Of a DNA stretch of 11,230 bases, positions 1 to 7,540 are shown piece after piece. Below the pieces are notes generated by a model. The model ran no database searches, was not told where the DNA came from, and saw nothing but the letters and a program-made list of their open reading frames with translations. The stretch's first letter is position 1. The number at the start of each line of letters is the position of its first letter. A program made the position numbers and the translations under genes. Source of the DNA: Chrysochromulina parva (taxonomy: Eukaryota > Haptophyta > Prymnesiales > Chrysochromulinaceae); assembly GCA_002887195.1 (NCBI GenBank), contig PJAB01001963.1, positions 1 through 11,230 of the forward strand. Reading direction: 5' to 3'.

Positions 1-108
1 GACTGGCGGCGATACAGGTGTATCTGCGGCGGCCGGTTTCGCGCCAGTTGGGGCGGCTGCAGCGCGCGCCTTGGCCTTCTCGGCCTTTAGGAGCGCCGCG
101 AAGTCCAT
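1..108 (-). CDS. 5' end of an unidentified gene running off the left edge
   Basis: On the minus strand an ATG at 108-106 opens 36 codons that stay open to the window edge. The product begins MDFAALLKAEKAKARAAAA and continues into an Ala/Pro-rich stretch. A short amphipathic Lys/Ala/Glu helix followed by low complexity is a common N-terminus for eukaryotic nuclear or RNA-processing proteins, but no family can be named from 36 residues. An in-frame TGA at 150-148 lies upstream with no ATG between it and position 108, so this start is well bounded. Codon third positions are mostly G or C, as in the confident genes here. It is divergent from the membrane-protein gene, with about 190 bp between the two starts. 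The frame could also be a chance opening in GC-rich DNA. Confidence 0.45.
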   Translation of the reverse strand, partial: MDFAALLKAEKAKARAAAAPTGAKPAAADTPVSPPV

Positions 109-296
109 GAAAGCGCTCACCTCAGCGCTTTTGATGCGCGAAAGCGCTCATTTCTCATGCACAACCCTGACAGCAGGTACCGAACTATCGGCCACTAAAC
201 ACGGCATGCAATCGTTGCCCGTGCACGAGCATGCAATCCGCGAAACATACAAATCAACCGATCAACTATAGGAACATACATGCACGCGAACCTGAT
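109..296. promoter_or_regulatory. Divergent intergenic region with an E2F-like site and three AGCGCT palindromes
   Basis: This short spacer separates the two outward-reading starts. It contains GCGCGAAA at 136-143, whose reverse complement TTTCGCGC is a textbook E2F/DP consensus. The palindrome AGCGCT occurs three times, at 112-117, 124-129 and 143-148. The right half (about 230-290) is richer in A and T than the flanks, with a weak TATA-like ACTATAGG near 264-271. Promoter function is inferred from position and motifs only. Confidence 0.3.
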
Positions 297-1097
297 ATGA
301 CAACCGCGCTAGCCGCGCCTTCAACGATTGGTGTGCCCTGCGTCTCGATGGTAGGCACAGACTCGCCGGAACCCTTGGGTCTGGCTGGGCCGTCTCCGGC
401 GCTCGCAGAGGAGGGTCCGGCGCCAATAGACATGAGGTGCGATGCGCTACCCGCGAGTGTTGACGAGTCCGCAGGCGCGAGGCTGCTGTCAGCACAGTCT
501 GCAAGCTCGTCTGAAGCTTCTGTCCCGGCCGCTGCTACCAAGGTGCAGCATTCTTCAAGTTTGTCAAGGAACATGCCCCGCGGACCGTGGCACGCAGGTC
601 TTCTGAATCCGCACTCCTCCATGAAGTGGATTCCAGGCCGCTCGCACTTGGTCGGCGTCTCGTGCTTCTTCTATGTGTTGCCCGCCCTGTGGGGACTCTG
701 CCCACTGTTTCTTATCCAGGTGCTGTGTTCGCTCATGAGCGATTACATCATGACCGGCAAGGACAGCAGGTGGCACCCGGCAGATCGCTGTGTGGCGTCC
801 TTCAACGTGCTTTACGTCACGGCGATCGCGTTCGCGCACATTTCGTGGTGGGAAGTACTCATTCTGGATGTGGTGTGCCTCAGTTTCTACTCCGCCTCGG
901 TCGCATCCTTGCGCAACAAGGACTATCCGCGATACGTGATCATGCACTCGCTATGGCATCTGACGGGAGGACTTGCTGGCGCGTATCTGACCGCGCACGC
1001 GTGCGATTTCTCGTTTGGCTCGCTGTGCCGACCGCGAGCGACAACGGGGCTTTACTGCGGATGCGGGCCCGCACTGGTAGCATCTCATCCATGGTAG
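297..1097 (+). CDS. Small multi-pass membrane protein, possibly CREST-like; 3' end uncertain
   Basis: The chosen start is ATG 297, giving 266 residues to the TAG at 1095-1097; an in-frame ATG at 231 would add 22 residues. The first ~110 residues are Ser/Ala/Pro-rich and probably disordered. Four or five hydrophobic segments follow, around residues 117-147, 167-182, 184-204 and 213-233. The loop after the second segment has a D-x2-M-x-G-x-D-S-x2-H-x2-D-R pattern (D149, H160, D163). The last segment carries H-S-L-W-H (H217, H221). An upstream polar/acidic set plus a late HxxxH resembles the metal-binding plan of the CREST superfamily (alkaline ceramidase, PAQR, Per1), but the match is loose and no activity is claimed. 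The stop lies inside a 17-bp tandem repeat that places TAG in all three frames, so the true gene may splice out at 1077 into the candidate exon at 1195. Confidence 0.55.
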   Translation: MTTALAAPSTIGVPCVSMVGTDSPEPLGLAGPSPALAEEGPAPIDMRCDALPASVDESAGARLLSAQSASSSEASVPAAATKVQHSSSLSRNMPRGPWHAGLLNPHSSMKWIPGRSHLVGVSCFFYVLPALWGLCPLFLIQVLCSLMSDYIMTGKDSRWHPADRCVASFNVLYVTAIAFAHISWWEVLILDVVCLSFYSASVASLRNKDYPRYVIMHSLWHLTGGLAGAYLTAHACDFSFGSLCRPRATTGLYCGCGPALVASHPW

Positions 1098-1116
1098 CAT
1101 CTCATCCATGGTAGCA
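1076..1116 (+). repeat. 17-bp tandem duplication, about 2.4 copies
   Basis: GGTAGCATCTCATCCAT occurs at 1076-1092 and again at 1093-1109, and a third copy begins GGTAGCA at 1110. Because 17 is not a multiple of three, the TAG inside each copy (1078, 1095, 1112) falls in a different reading frame and closes all three frames. The first copy reads CTG|GTAGCA, which could act as a splice donor in phase 0. Confidence 0.9.
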
Positions 1117-1194
1117 GCGGCTGGCATTCCGCCTCGTCGCGCTCCGCTGTGTGAGCCCGCGTGCGGCCGCACTTGAATATGTATTCGAATTCAG

Positions 1195-1488
1195 ACCACA
1201 CGCGGATGGGAGGTCGTCGCGCTGCTCGTTGAGTGCGGTGTACTCTGTACAGCTGTAGAACGCGGCATCTACCTTGCTTCCTGGGAGCCATGCTTTGACC
1301 TCGAGGCTTCGGCATGGTTGAGCTTTGTATCCGATCTCGAGCACGTCGTGTTGGTGTTCCGAATAGCGAAACAATTAATGTTCGGGAGCAGCGGGTCGCT
1401 CCAGGGAGGCCCGCCGGTCGGGCGTTTGACCCATCCGCACTCTGTGACATGTTGGACTGACATGGAAGTTAGATCGGATGTTATATAA
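1195..1488 (+). CDS. Candidate terminal exon of the membrane-protein gene
   Basis: The plus frame from 1195 to the TAA at 1486-1488 is open for 97 codons. It reads as plausible protein: an alternating hydrophobic stretch beginning GWEVVALLVECGVLC, then further aliphatic segments, with no early Met. It follows an acceptor-like TTCAG at 1190-1194. A donor at 1077 (CTG|GTAGCA) and this acceptor would form a 118-bp intron with phase 0 on both sides, a size like the other introns here. No family is recognised. The antisense strand of the same stretch is also open, so chance openness is a real alternative. The interval 1489-1566, up to the end of the protease gene, holds nothing recognisable; about 78 bp separate the two convergent stop codons. 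Confidence 0.35.
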   Translation, partial: TTRGWEVVALLVECGVLCTAVERGIYLASWEPCFDLEASAWLSFVSDLEHVVLVFRIAKQLMFGSSGSLQGGPPVGRLTHPHSVTCWTDMEVRSDVI

Positions 1489-1566
1489 TCGTTTATCGTT
1501 ACCGATTTGAATGGCTCTTTATAGCAAATCTCCCTGAGTGCACTACAGCTGTATCTCTTCGAGGTC

Positions 1567-4500
1567 TCAACCGACAATGAGCGGCGGCAGCGGCGCGATG
1601 GGCCGCGGCACCTGCGGCAAGCCGGCGATGAACGAGCAGGGATCGCTCACTTGCGTGGCCGCTGGATCATTCATCGTGCAGAGAGGGGACGACGCGACGC
1701 TAGGTGCCGCGCCCTTGACCCCGCCGCCGCCACCGCCCTTAAAGCGTCCGGATCGGCGACCGACGGTAGCCGTTGCCGCCGTTGCCGCCGTTGCCGCCGT
1801 TGCCGTTGCCGCGGTGTCCGCCGCCGTCTCCGTCGCCACCGGTGCCGTCCCGGGCGCAATCGCCACCACGAGCCGTTTCGCTGTCTGCGGGCTGAGGAAG
1901 CTCTCTCGCAGCCATCGCACGAGCAGCTGCTGTGACGTGGCGCGCATAGCCTCCGCCTCCTCCTCGGCGCGTCGAAAGGCGTAGCTCTGCCCGTCGATCT
2001 CGGACCAGTAGCGCATGGCCTCGTCCTCGATGCTCTTGTCATCGAGCAGCCGATTATCAATGGCCGCCTGCTGGTTGGACCGGTACTCCGCGGCGGGCAT
2101 CTTGGCCAGCGTGGCCACGTACCTGATGAGGGAGCTCATCAGAGCTCATGAGTGGTCATCACAGGCAATCATCGAAGGCAATCAGTCGTACTCTGCATGG
2201 GGTAGGCTTACCCTTCAAGGAACCGATACACACGCGCCTCGATGTCGGCGGGTGCGTGCGTGGCCGACACGACGGAGATCAGAAAGCCGAGGCAACCGTT
2301 GGTATGGCGCACTTCGCCACTCACGCTGTAGCCGAGCTGCTGCTTCGTGCGCAGCGTATCGAAGAGGGGCGTCCACATGAGATGCTCGAGCAGAGAGAGC
2401 TTGGCAGCGAGCGCTCTCGAGTCGGGGCCCAGCTGCCAGTACAGATCGAGGGCGCAGTTCTGGTCCTCCGGGTTGCGGTTGGGTGCGCGTCGCACGAGCA
2501 GCCCGCCCGCAGGCAGCGCTGCACAGCCCTCCCATTTGGGGCTGGGCGTTGGGGGGGGCTCGCCGAGCGCGCGCCCGACGAGGTCGAACAGGGAGCGCAC
2601 CTCAGAGCGAGCGAGGTTGCCGCCAGCGTACAGGGTGATGAAGGCGCCACCGCCCTCGCCAAGCGAATCCCCGCCGCCCTCGCCCTTCGACGCGCCCTTC
2701 GCCCCGCCGAGCTGAGCGCCGACAAATGCGGCGAGCGATTCCGGCGTCACCTCGCCCGCACTGAGGACCGCAAGCCGGTCGGCCGCAGACACGTGCGTCG
2801 GGTCGAGGCAGCGCAGCCGCTCGTTGTACGCCAGCTCCGACGGTGCGAAGCCCGCGTTTCGCAGCGCGAGCTGATAGTCGTTGAGGACGCGCGCGAGTGT
2901 GGGCGCATCGCACGGGCGGCTCGCCACTGCATAGAGCTCGGTGCACACGCGCTCGAGCAGATGGCCAAGCTTGTGGGAGAAGCCGTCCACCTGCAGTTGC
3001 CATCCGAGCTCCGACGGAGAGAGATCGTAAGCGAGCCCCGCAACGGTCGCTGCATACGCGTCGGTGTTCATGCGCTCGAGGGTCACTTTGGCGGCGACCT
3101 CACGCATCACTCGCATGCGCGCCCGAGTCCTCGCCATCTCGGAGAGCTCGGAGGCGGAGAGAGTGCCCGTGCTGCCGGTGCTGCCGTTGCGGCTGGTGCG
3201 GCTGACTGTAGAGGGGCGTGCGGTGTTGATGGAGACGCACACAATCGCCTTTGGCGTCGCAAAGGTCGTATCGGTCTTGTGGAACGCGAGGCCACGTGCC
3301 GACGAGTGCACTAGCTCTGGAGGTGTACGAGCCGGCCGAGCCGCCGCCGCCGCCACCGATGCGACAGCCAGGGCCGCACCCCGCGTCACCTCAGCGGTCG
3401 GCATTGGTCGTTGGGTCTCGCCACCATGGCGCAGTGTAAAGTCGGTCGCGATGTACTCGTTGCGCGGCGGCAGCTCAAAGGGTGTGGAGAGCGGCTCCGA
3501 GGGCCGTCCCTCATACGCTTCCCACCAGCGAGCCAGCTGTGCCGAGTTCACAGGCTTCACTGTGAACTCGGTCCCGAACCATGGCTCAAGCTGCCACGTG
3601 TCACTCTCGTCCTCGGAGGGCGCACCGACCAGCGCCGATGCCTGCTCTTCGGCGACCCCGCCCTCGGCCTTGAGGCCCTCGCCTGCATCGCCCTCCGCCT
3701 TGTACGAGACGGTGACCACGAGCCTGTCGGGCGTGAGGCCACCGAGGAGCTCTCGCAGCCGCGTCGGCTCCCAATTGGGGCTGTACAGAGCCTCGGCAGA
3801 GAGGGTCTCATCGGGTGGCAGCCGCCGAAGCAGCGAGATTGCGAGCCGGCGCACCGCGTCGATCTCCCTCTCTTGCTCCGCGTACGCGAAGCGCATCTGC
3901 GCAATGTCGCGCAGCTCGTCATACACTCCTTGTAGCCGTTCGGTCGGCTCGCGTGACAGGTGGCCGACGGCGCCGAGGACGAGGTCGAGCACACGGTCGA
4001 CGCGATCGAGCCCACGGGAAGTGAGATCCACCTCGAGATCGAAGAGCGCGGCATTGCTCGTGTGCATCTCCTCGTCGACCCCCGCCGCCAGCCCCGTCGC
4101 CAACCCTTCCAGCTTGAGCGCCTCCAGTGCCGAGCCTTTGCCCTCGTGCCCAAGCAGATGGCCGACCAGCACCTCCGGCTTGGTGCCGTACGCGTTGAGC
4201 AAACTCGGAACGAACCAGCTGAGTTTGAGGGTACGCCCCTCGCGAAGTGGGACTGAGCGCACCCAGAGCGGTGGCTTCCAGCCGGCTACCGCCGCCGCCG
4301 CCGCCGCCGCCGCACCCCCGCTGGCATCGCCTCCTCCGCGCTCGCCACCTCCGCGCTCGCCACCTTCGCGCTCGCGTGCACCGCGCTCGCCAGCTCCGTC
4401 GTCGCCCAATCCTCCCAATGGAAGCGGCGCGCGCGCAAACGACGGGCGGGCTACCGGCTGCGAGGGCAGCCGCGCACCCATCTCCTCGACCCAGCCCTGG

Positions 4501-5423
4501 AGAGTGTCGAGGTCTTCCCCGCCCAGAGCCACCAAGCCCATCAGGCCCGCATGGTAGTGGCGGCTGTGGAACGCTCGGAGCGCCGACTGCATGTCGACGC
4601 CGCGCGCCGCCGGCCCGATCTCGAGCGATCGACGATCGCCCCACATGAACCGGCGGTACGGGTGGGCAGGCGCGCATAGGTGCCCAAGCAGCTGCGCGTG
4701 CCGATTTCCCTCCTCTTGACGTGCCTGCTGGAACTCGCTCTCGATGGCCTTCACCTCACGCGCGGCAGAGCCTACGTTGAACGAGGGCGTGGCCATAAAG
4801 TCGAGGAAGCGGTCGAGTGCCGGCTTGAGCTGCGAGGGGCTCACATCAAAGTACACCACCGTGTGCTCCGCCGAGGTCTCCCCATTGTCCTCGCCGCCGT
4901 GCGCCGAGAGGAAGCGGTTCCACTCGTCTTCGTCCGGATAGCGCTCGGAACCCATGAAAACCATGTGCTCGCAAAAGTGGGCGAGGCCGTCGAGGTCGGG
5001 CGGGTCGGACATGCCGCCCACGCCCACCGCGAGCGCGACCGCCGCCTTGCTGCCCGCACTTGCGCCGGCTTCGTCGTCCTCGTCCTCACCTTCCTCCTCG
5101 TCTTCCTCATCATCTTCGTCCTCATCATCCTCGTCCTCGTCCTCTCCATCACCCTCGTGATTCTTTACATCCTCTCCATCGTCGTCCTTGTCGGTGGGCA
5201 CGGCCACGGCGTCCGGATCGGAGATGAGCAGCGCGCGCAGCCCATTGGGCAGCTCAATGAGCCGATATAATCTTTTGTCGTTGACCGGCTTGGCGAGACG
5301 GTCGCTCAGCGTCATCGACGCCGTGCGCTGCCCGAGGCGTGCACGTTTAATTGGGGGCATGGAGAAAGTGTCCACAGCGGTGAGGAGGGAGACGGCGTAG
5401 AAAGCGGCGAAGCCCAAGCGCAT
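1567..5423 (-). CDS. Nardilysin / insulin-degrading-enzyme-like M16 zinc metalloprotease (two exons)
   Basis: Exon 1 is 5423-2212 and exon 2 is 2122-1567, giving about 1255 residues, the usual size for M16A enzymes. The N-terminus (about residues 1-21) is hydrophobic and may be a signal or targeting leader; Met22 and Met37 are alternative starts. After the conserved ELPNGLRALLISDP, an almost purely Asp/Glu insertion (about 78-118) sits exactly where nardilysin carries its acidic domain. The inverted zinc motif HFCEH follows (H149, catalytic E152, H153), with E230 in EVKAIESE as the third ligand. The EF-Q-AR motif and WG-SLE pattern also favour nardilysin over plain IDE. GHEGKGS lies near 425-431, and the C-terminal substrate-binding RTKQQLGY near 1025-1032. 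Known family role: zinc endopeptidase for peptides, in nardilysin cleaving at dibasic sites. Oddities: a Gly/Glu/Arg repeat plus poly-Ala loop (about 340-380) and an Ala/Thr repeat near the C-terminus. Confidence 0.93.
1772..1810 (-). repeat. GTTGCCGCC coding minisatellite in the protease C-terminus
   Basis: Three perfect 9-bp units GTTGCCGCC (1772-1798) are followed by two partial GTTGCC units. On the coding strand they give an Ala/Thr run (AATAATAATATV) between the KRLVVAIAPG strand and the final IAGLPQVPRPIAPLPP segment. The frame is kept, so it acts as an in-frame length variation. Confidence 0.85.
2123..2211 (-). other. Intron of the M16 protease gene (89 bp)
   Basis: The donor is GAAGG|GTAAGCC (GT at 2211-2210) and the acceptor is CATCAG|GTACG (AG at 2124-2123). 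Removing it joins ...RFLEG to YVATLAKMPAAEYR, which continues the M16 C-terminal domain in frame. The unspliced frame would stop immediately after RFLEG. In the sense orientation the intron holds two TGATTGCC motifs, at 2184-2177 and 2171-2164, matching the repeat in the kinesin introns. Confidence 0.9.
4291..4392 (-). repeat. GCC triplet run and 15-bp minisatellite in the protease inter-domain loop
   Basis: Seven GCC triplets (4291-4311) encode poly-Ala. They are followed by four approximate 15-bp units related to CCTCCGCGCTCGCCA (4333-4392), encoding Gly/Glu/Arg-rich repeats on the minus strand. Together they form an extra loop at about residues 345-380, between two M16 subdomains. Confidence 0.85.
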
Positions 5424-5757
5424 CCGTCGGCGACGTCGGCGTGAGGTACGCGCGCTGTCCCGGTGTTTGCTTCAAGCGCATGCATATATGGGGATTGGGG
5501 GAAGGGGGGGGGGTGAGGTGCGGTAAGGATAATGACTGACCCGCCGTGAACAGATGCTGCGTGATTGTTCATCTGTAGATGCGCCCCTTCCCGAGCGTAT
5601 ACAGTCAGACCTCAGACGGCAGTCCTCGCCCTCGGTTGGCCTCCAAAATTTAGGACGCAGCCATTGAAGGGGCACGAAGCCCCGGCCACGATTAGAACGC
5701 CACGGTCCACCTGATCCACACTCACTTTCCACGCTCCAGGACGTCTTTGGGTTGGAT
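5424..5757. promoter_or_regulatory. Intergenic region upstream of the protease; TATA-like palindrome
   Basis: No gene is seen in these 334 bp, which lie between the stop of the FHA gene and the start of the protease, both on the minus strand. CATATATG at 5483-5490 is palindromic and lies about 60 bp upstream of the protease ATG, so it could serve as a TATA box. A G-rich run follows at about 5491-5515, and a 7-bp inverted repeat (ACAGATG 5550-5556 / CATCTGT 5570-5576). Promoter assignment is by position only. Confidence 0.3.
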
Positions 5758-6421
5758 TTATATGTTCATCGACGTGATGTCAAGCTCGCCGACCTTGACG
5801 CCCACTTGAGTGACCTTCGCCCACCTGCCATGGCGTGCAAGGAAGGCGGCCGAGCCCGAGGTCTCGCCAGGCAGCTAACCAGGCAGCCGCCACGCGTCAC
5901 CATTCGGCGAGATCACGGGCGAGAGGGTGCGGATGGGATGGCGGACACAGCAAATCGCGCTTGGTGCACCGAGGTGATCTCGTCCATGTTGTCGATCCAG
6001 AGGCACAGTCCCGCCAGGGATGTACCTCTGTCGTCGCAGAGCGCATGAAAGTGACCATGGCGCAACTCGATTGTAGCGTGCTGGCGGCTGATGAGAGCAA
6101 CTCGATTGTAGCGTGCTGGCGGCTGATGAGAGCAACTCGATTGTAGCGTGCTGGCGGCTGATGAGAGCGTGAGGTGCGCCGTCAACCACGATCGTGCTGC
6201 CGGGCGCGCGGCCGATGGTTGTCATCTGGAAGAGTGTGTAGTCCGAGGTCTGCGTGCCACTGGAAGTTGTGATCGTAAGACGTGCGATCATGTGATCCAG
6301 CATTCCGAGGAGTTGAGCGTGTCGTCCTTCGTCCAGCTGGTTCCCTGCAAACTCTAAGTTCTTCGATGCATGCAACATGATGAATGCATTCATGAATTTA
6401 TATCTTGAAAAGATCTGTCCA
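5758..6421 (-). CDS. FHA (forkhead-associated) domain gene, frame broken by a tandem triplication
   Basis: Main exon about 6421-5970 and last exon 5874-5758, ending in TAA at 5760-5758. Before the repeat the frame reads ARLTITTSSG, then TIGRAPGSTIVVDGAPHALI and SRQHATIEL: the GR, SR and H residues by which FHA domains bind phosphothreonine peptides. After the repeat the continuation RHGHFHALCDDRGTSLAG lies in a different frame. Three perfect 35-bp copies add 70 bp, so one frame cannot span the domain. A donor TCG|GTGCAC (5969) and acceptor GTTAG|CTG (5875) are both phase 0 and define a 95-bp intron before a 38-residue end that finishes VGVKVGELDITSMNI. The 5' end is unclear: an acceptor GTTAGCAG fits at 6422, and in-frame ATG codons lie near 6390. 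The domain call is confident; whether the gene is functional is not. Confidence 0.6.
5875..5969 (-). other. Predicted intron in the FHA gene (95 bp)
   Basis: GTGCACC at 5969 and GGTTAG ending at 5875 give a phase-0 intron. It joins the post-repeat FHA frame (ending WIDNMDEITS) to an open C-terminal exon. Unlike the kinesin and protease introns it has no TGATTG repeats. The downstream frame has an in-frame TAG exactly at the acceptor, which supports a boundary there. Other donors, such as AGAG|GTACAT or AATG|GTGACG, cannot be excluded. Confidence 0.45.
6062..6166 (-). repeat. Perfect 35-bp tandem triplication inside the FHA coding region
   Basis: Copies at 6062-6096, 6097-6131 and 6132-6166 are identical. 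Each encodes, on the minus strand, the FHA core ISRQHATIEL in one of its frames. The upstream gene frame reads the first copy correctly and the downstream gene frame reads the last copy correctly. The two extra copies (70 bp) shift the frame by one base. Confidence 0.95.
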
Positions 6422-7540
6422 CTGCTAACAAACATTTCGCGCCGACACAAATGATAAGAAAACGAACAAACGAACACCGAGGCGCAGGCTCAGGCGAGTG
6501 GGTGTAGCGTGTGGTCATGTCGCCAGAGCTCACACGCCATGATGCCATGCCGCGCCAAGTGCGATGATCACAGTGTCCGTGGATTGCCCGCCGATAATCG
6601 TGGGACGAGGAGGGACGGAGGGACGAGTTCGCGGATGTGCCGAAACCCAGACCCCCGATTCCCTGCGAATCCTATACGCAGGAAGCGACACGAATCCGCC
6701 GCGCTCTCCCCCCCCTTACCCCCCTCTGGGGCCTAACCCCCTCTCGACTCGCGCCGTACTGGCCGCTCCACTGGGCGTGACCCGCGACACGCGAAGGGAA
6801 TGGACGCGTGCGCCGCAAGAGGCGTCTCGCGCGCGATCTTACTCCTATGTATTTCGTCTTCCAACTGACATCGCATGCAAACATCTTGAGCCGAGGTCTC
6901 ACTTGTAGCTCAGGAATGTATCGTCTTACGATTGGTTTTGGGCTACCTGCATGCATTCGGCGTGTGTTGGCCAAACTCGCCCGCCACATTCCAAGGTTTA
7001 CCTTGTACTCGGGCTTCTCTGTCTCGGGTAGGGCGTCGAAGGCTATCTGGAGCGCATGCGTGATTGCGAGTCGCACGCACTCGGGGGCTCACGGGAACTC
7101 GAACTCATCTGCTCATCGCGAGTTAATCACGACGCCTTGCATGTTGCATCAACCATCATCGAAGCTTGCCCGTCGACCGCCGGGTACAGTACCATTCTTG
7201 GCGGGCCTGTCTCAACAGTCACGGAAAAACTTTTGGCATGCTGCAGCCCGGTAAAAACGCGCGACGGACTCGTTCTTGCGACCGCGGGGAGAGCCACGGC
7301 CACACGCAGGTGGCCCGTGAGAAGAAAGAGGACGAGGGTGCGAGCACTTGTGGTTATTGTGGGGTCTTGGGCCGCTGCAACACTTACCTCAGAGAGACCG
7401 ACATCATGCGCACCATTGCGCTTCGAATCTCCCCCAGAGAGATGCAGAGGTGCCGATAGCACACAATCTCCCGCGGGATGTGGATTCCAGCAACGTTCAC
7501 GATCACACCTCGGCGGCGCGTGCGGTTCTCTTCTCGCGAA
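6422..7540. other. Region without a confident gene; weak minus-strand exon candidates
   Basis: No product is recognised in this stretch, which is poorer in G and C in parts than its neighbours. Two minus-strand stretches resemble exons. One is 6662-6534, flanked by TTCGCAG and GTGAGC; its 3' phase matches the FHA exon start at 6421 across a 112-bp intron with a pyrimidine-rich stretch. The other is a 134-codon opening at 7076-6672 containing LQIAFDALPETEKPEYK, which loosely resembles the third helix of an HMG box, with a donor-like GGA|GTAAGA near 6850. The plus strand also has long openings here (for example 7056-7631). Some of this may be 5' exons of the FHA gene, and the right end should hold the kinesin promoter. 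Confidence 0.25.

Noticed and set aside
587..1114. 175-codon plus-strand opening overlapping the membrane protein
   Set aside because: It is Arg-rich and lacks membrane segments; the overlapping 297-1097 frame gives coherent hydrophobic segments. Both end in the same repeat only because of its 17-bp length.
2148..4557. Long plus-strand openings (2148-3314 and 3064-4557) opposite the protease
   Set aside because: They are antisense shadows of a GC-rich coding exon: Arg/Ser/Ala-rich, no recognisable domain, whereas the minus strand gives a full M16 protein.
5550..5576. 7-bp inverted repeat ACAGATG/CATCTGT in the protease upstream region
   Set aside because: It is short enough to occur by chance and has no supporting context; noted only within the intergenic entry.
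5641..5710. Possible tRNA-like fold around GGGGCACGAAGCCCC
   Set aside because: Only one short stem can be formed; no T-loop or anticodon arm of tRNA type was found.
7478..7540. Upstream in-frame ATG of the kinesin at 7478
   Set aside because: It would add an Arg-rich 21-residue extension; the ATG at 7541 has the stronger context and sits right before the motor. It remains a possible alternative start.
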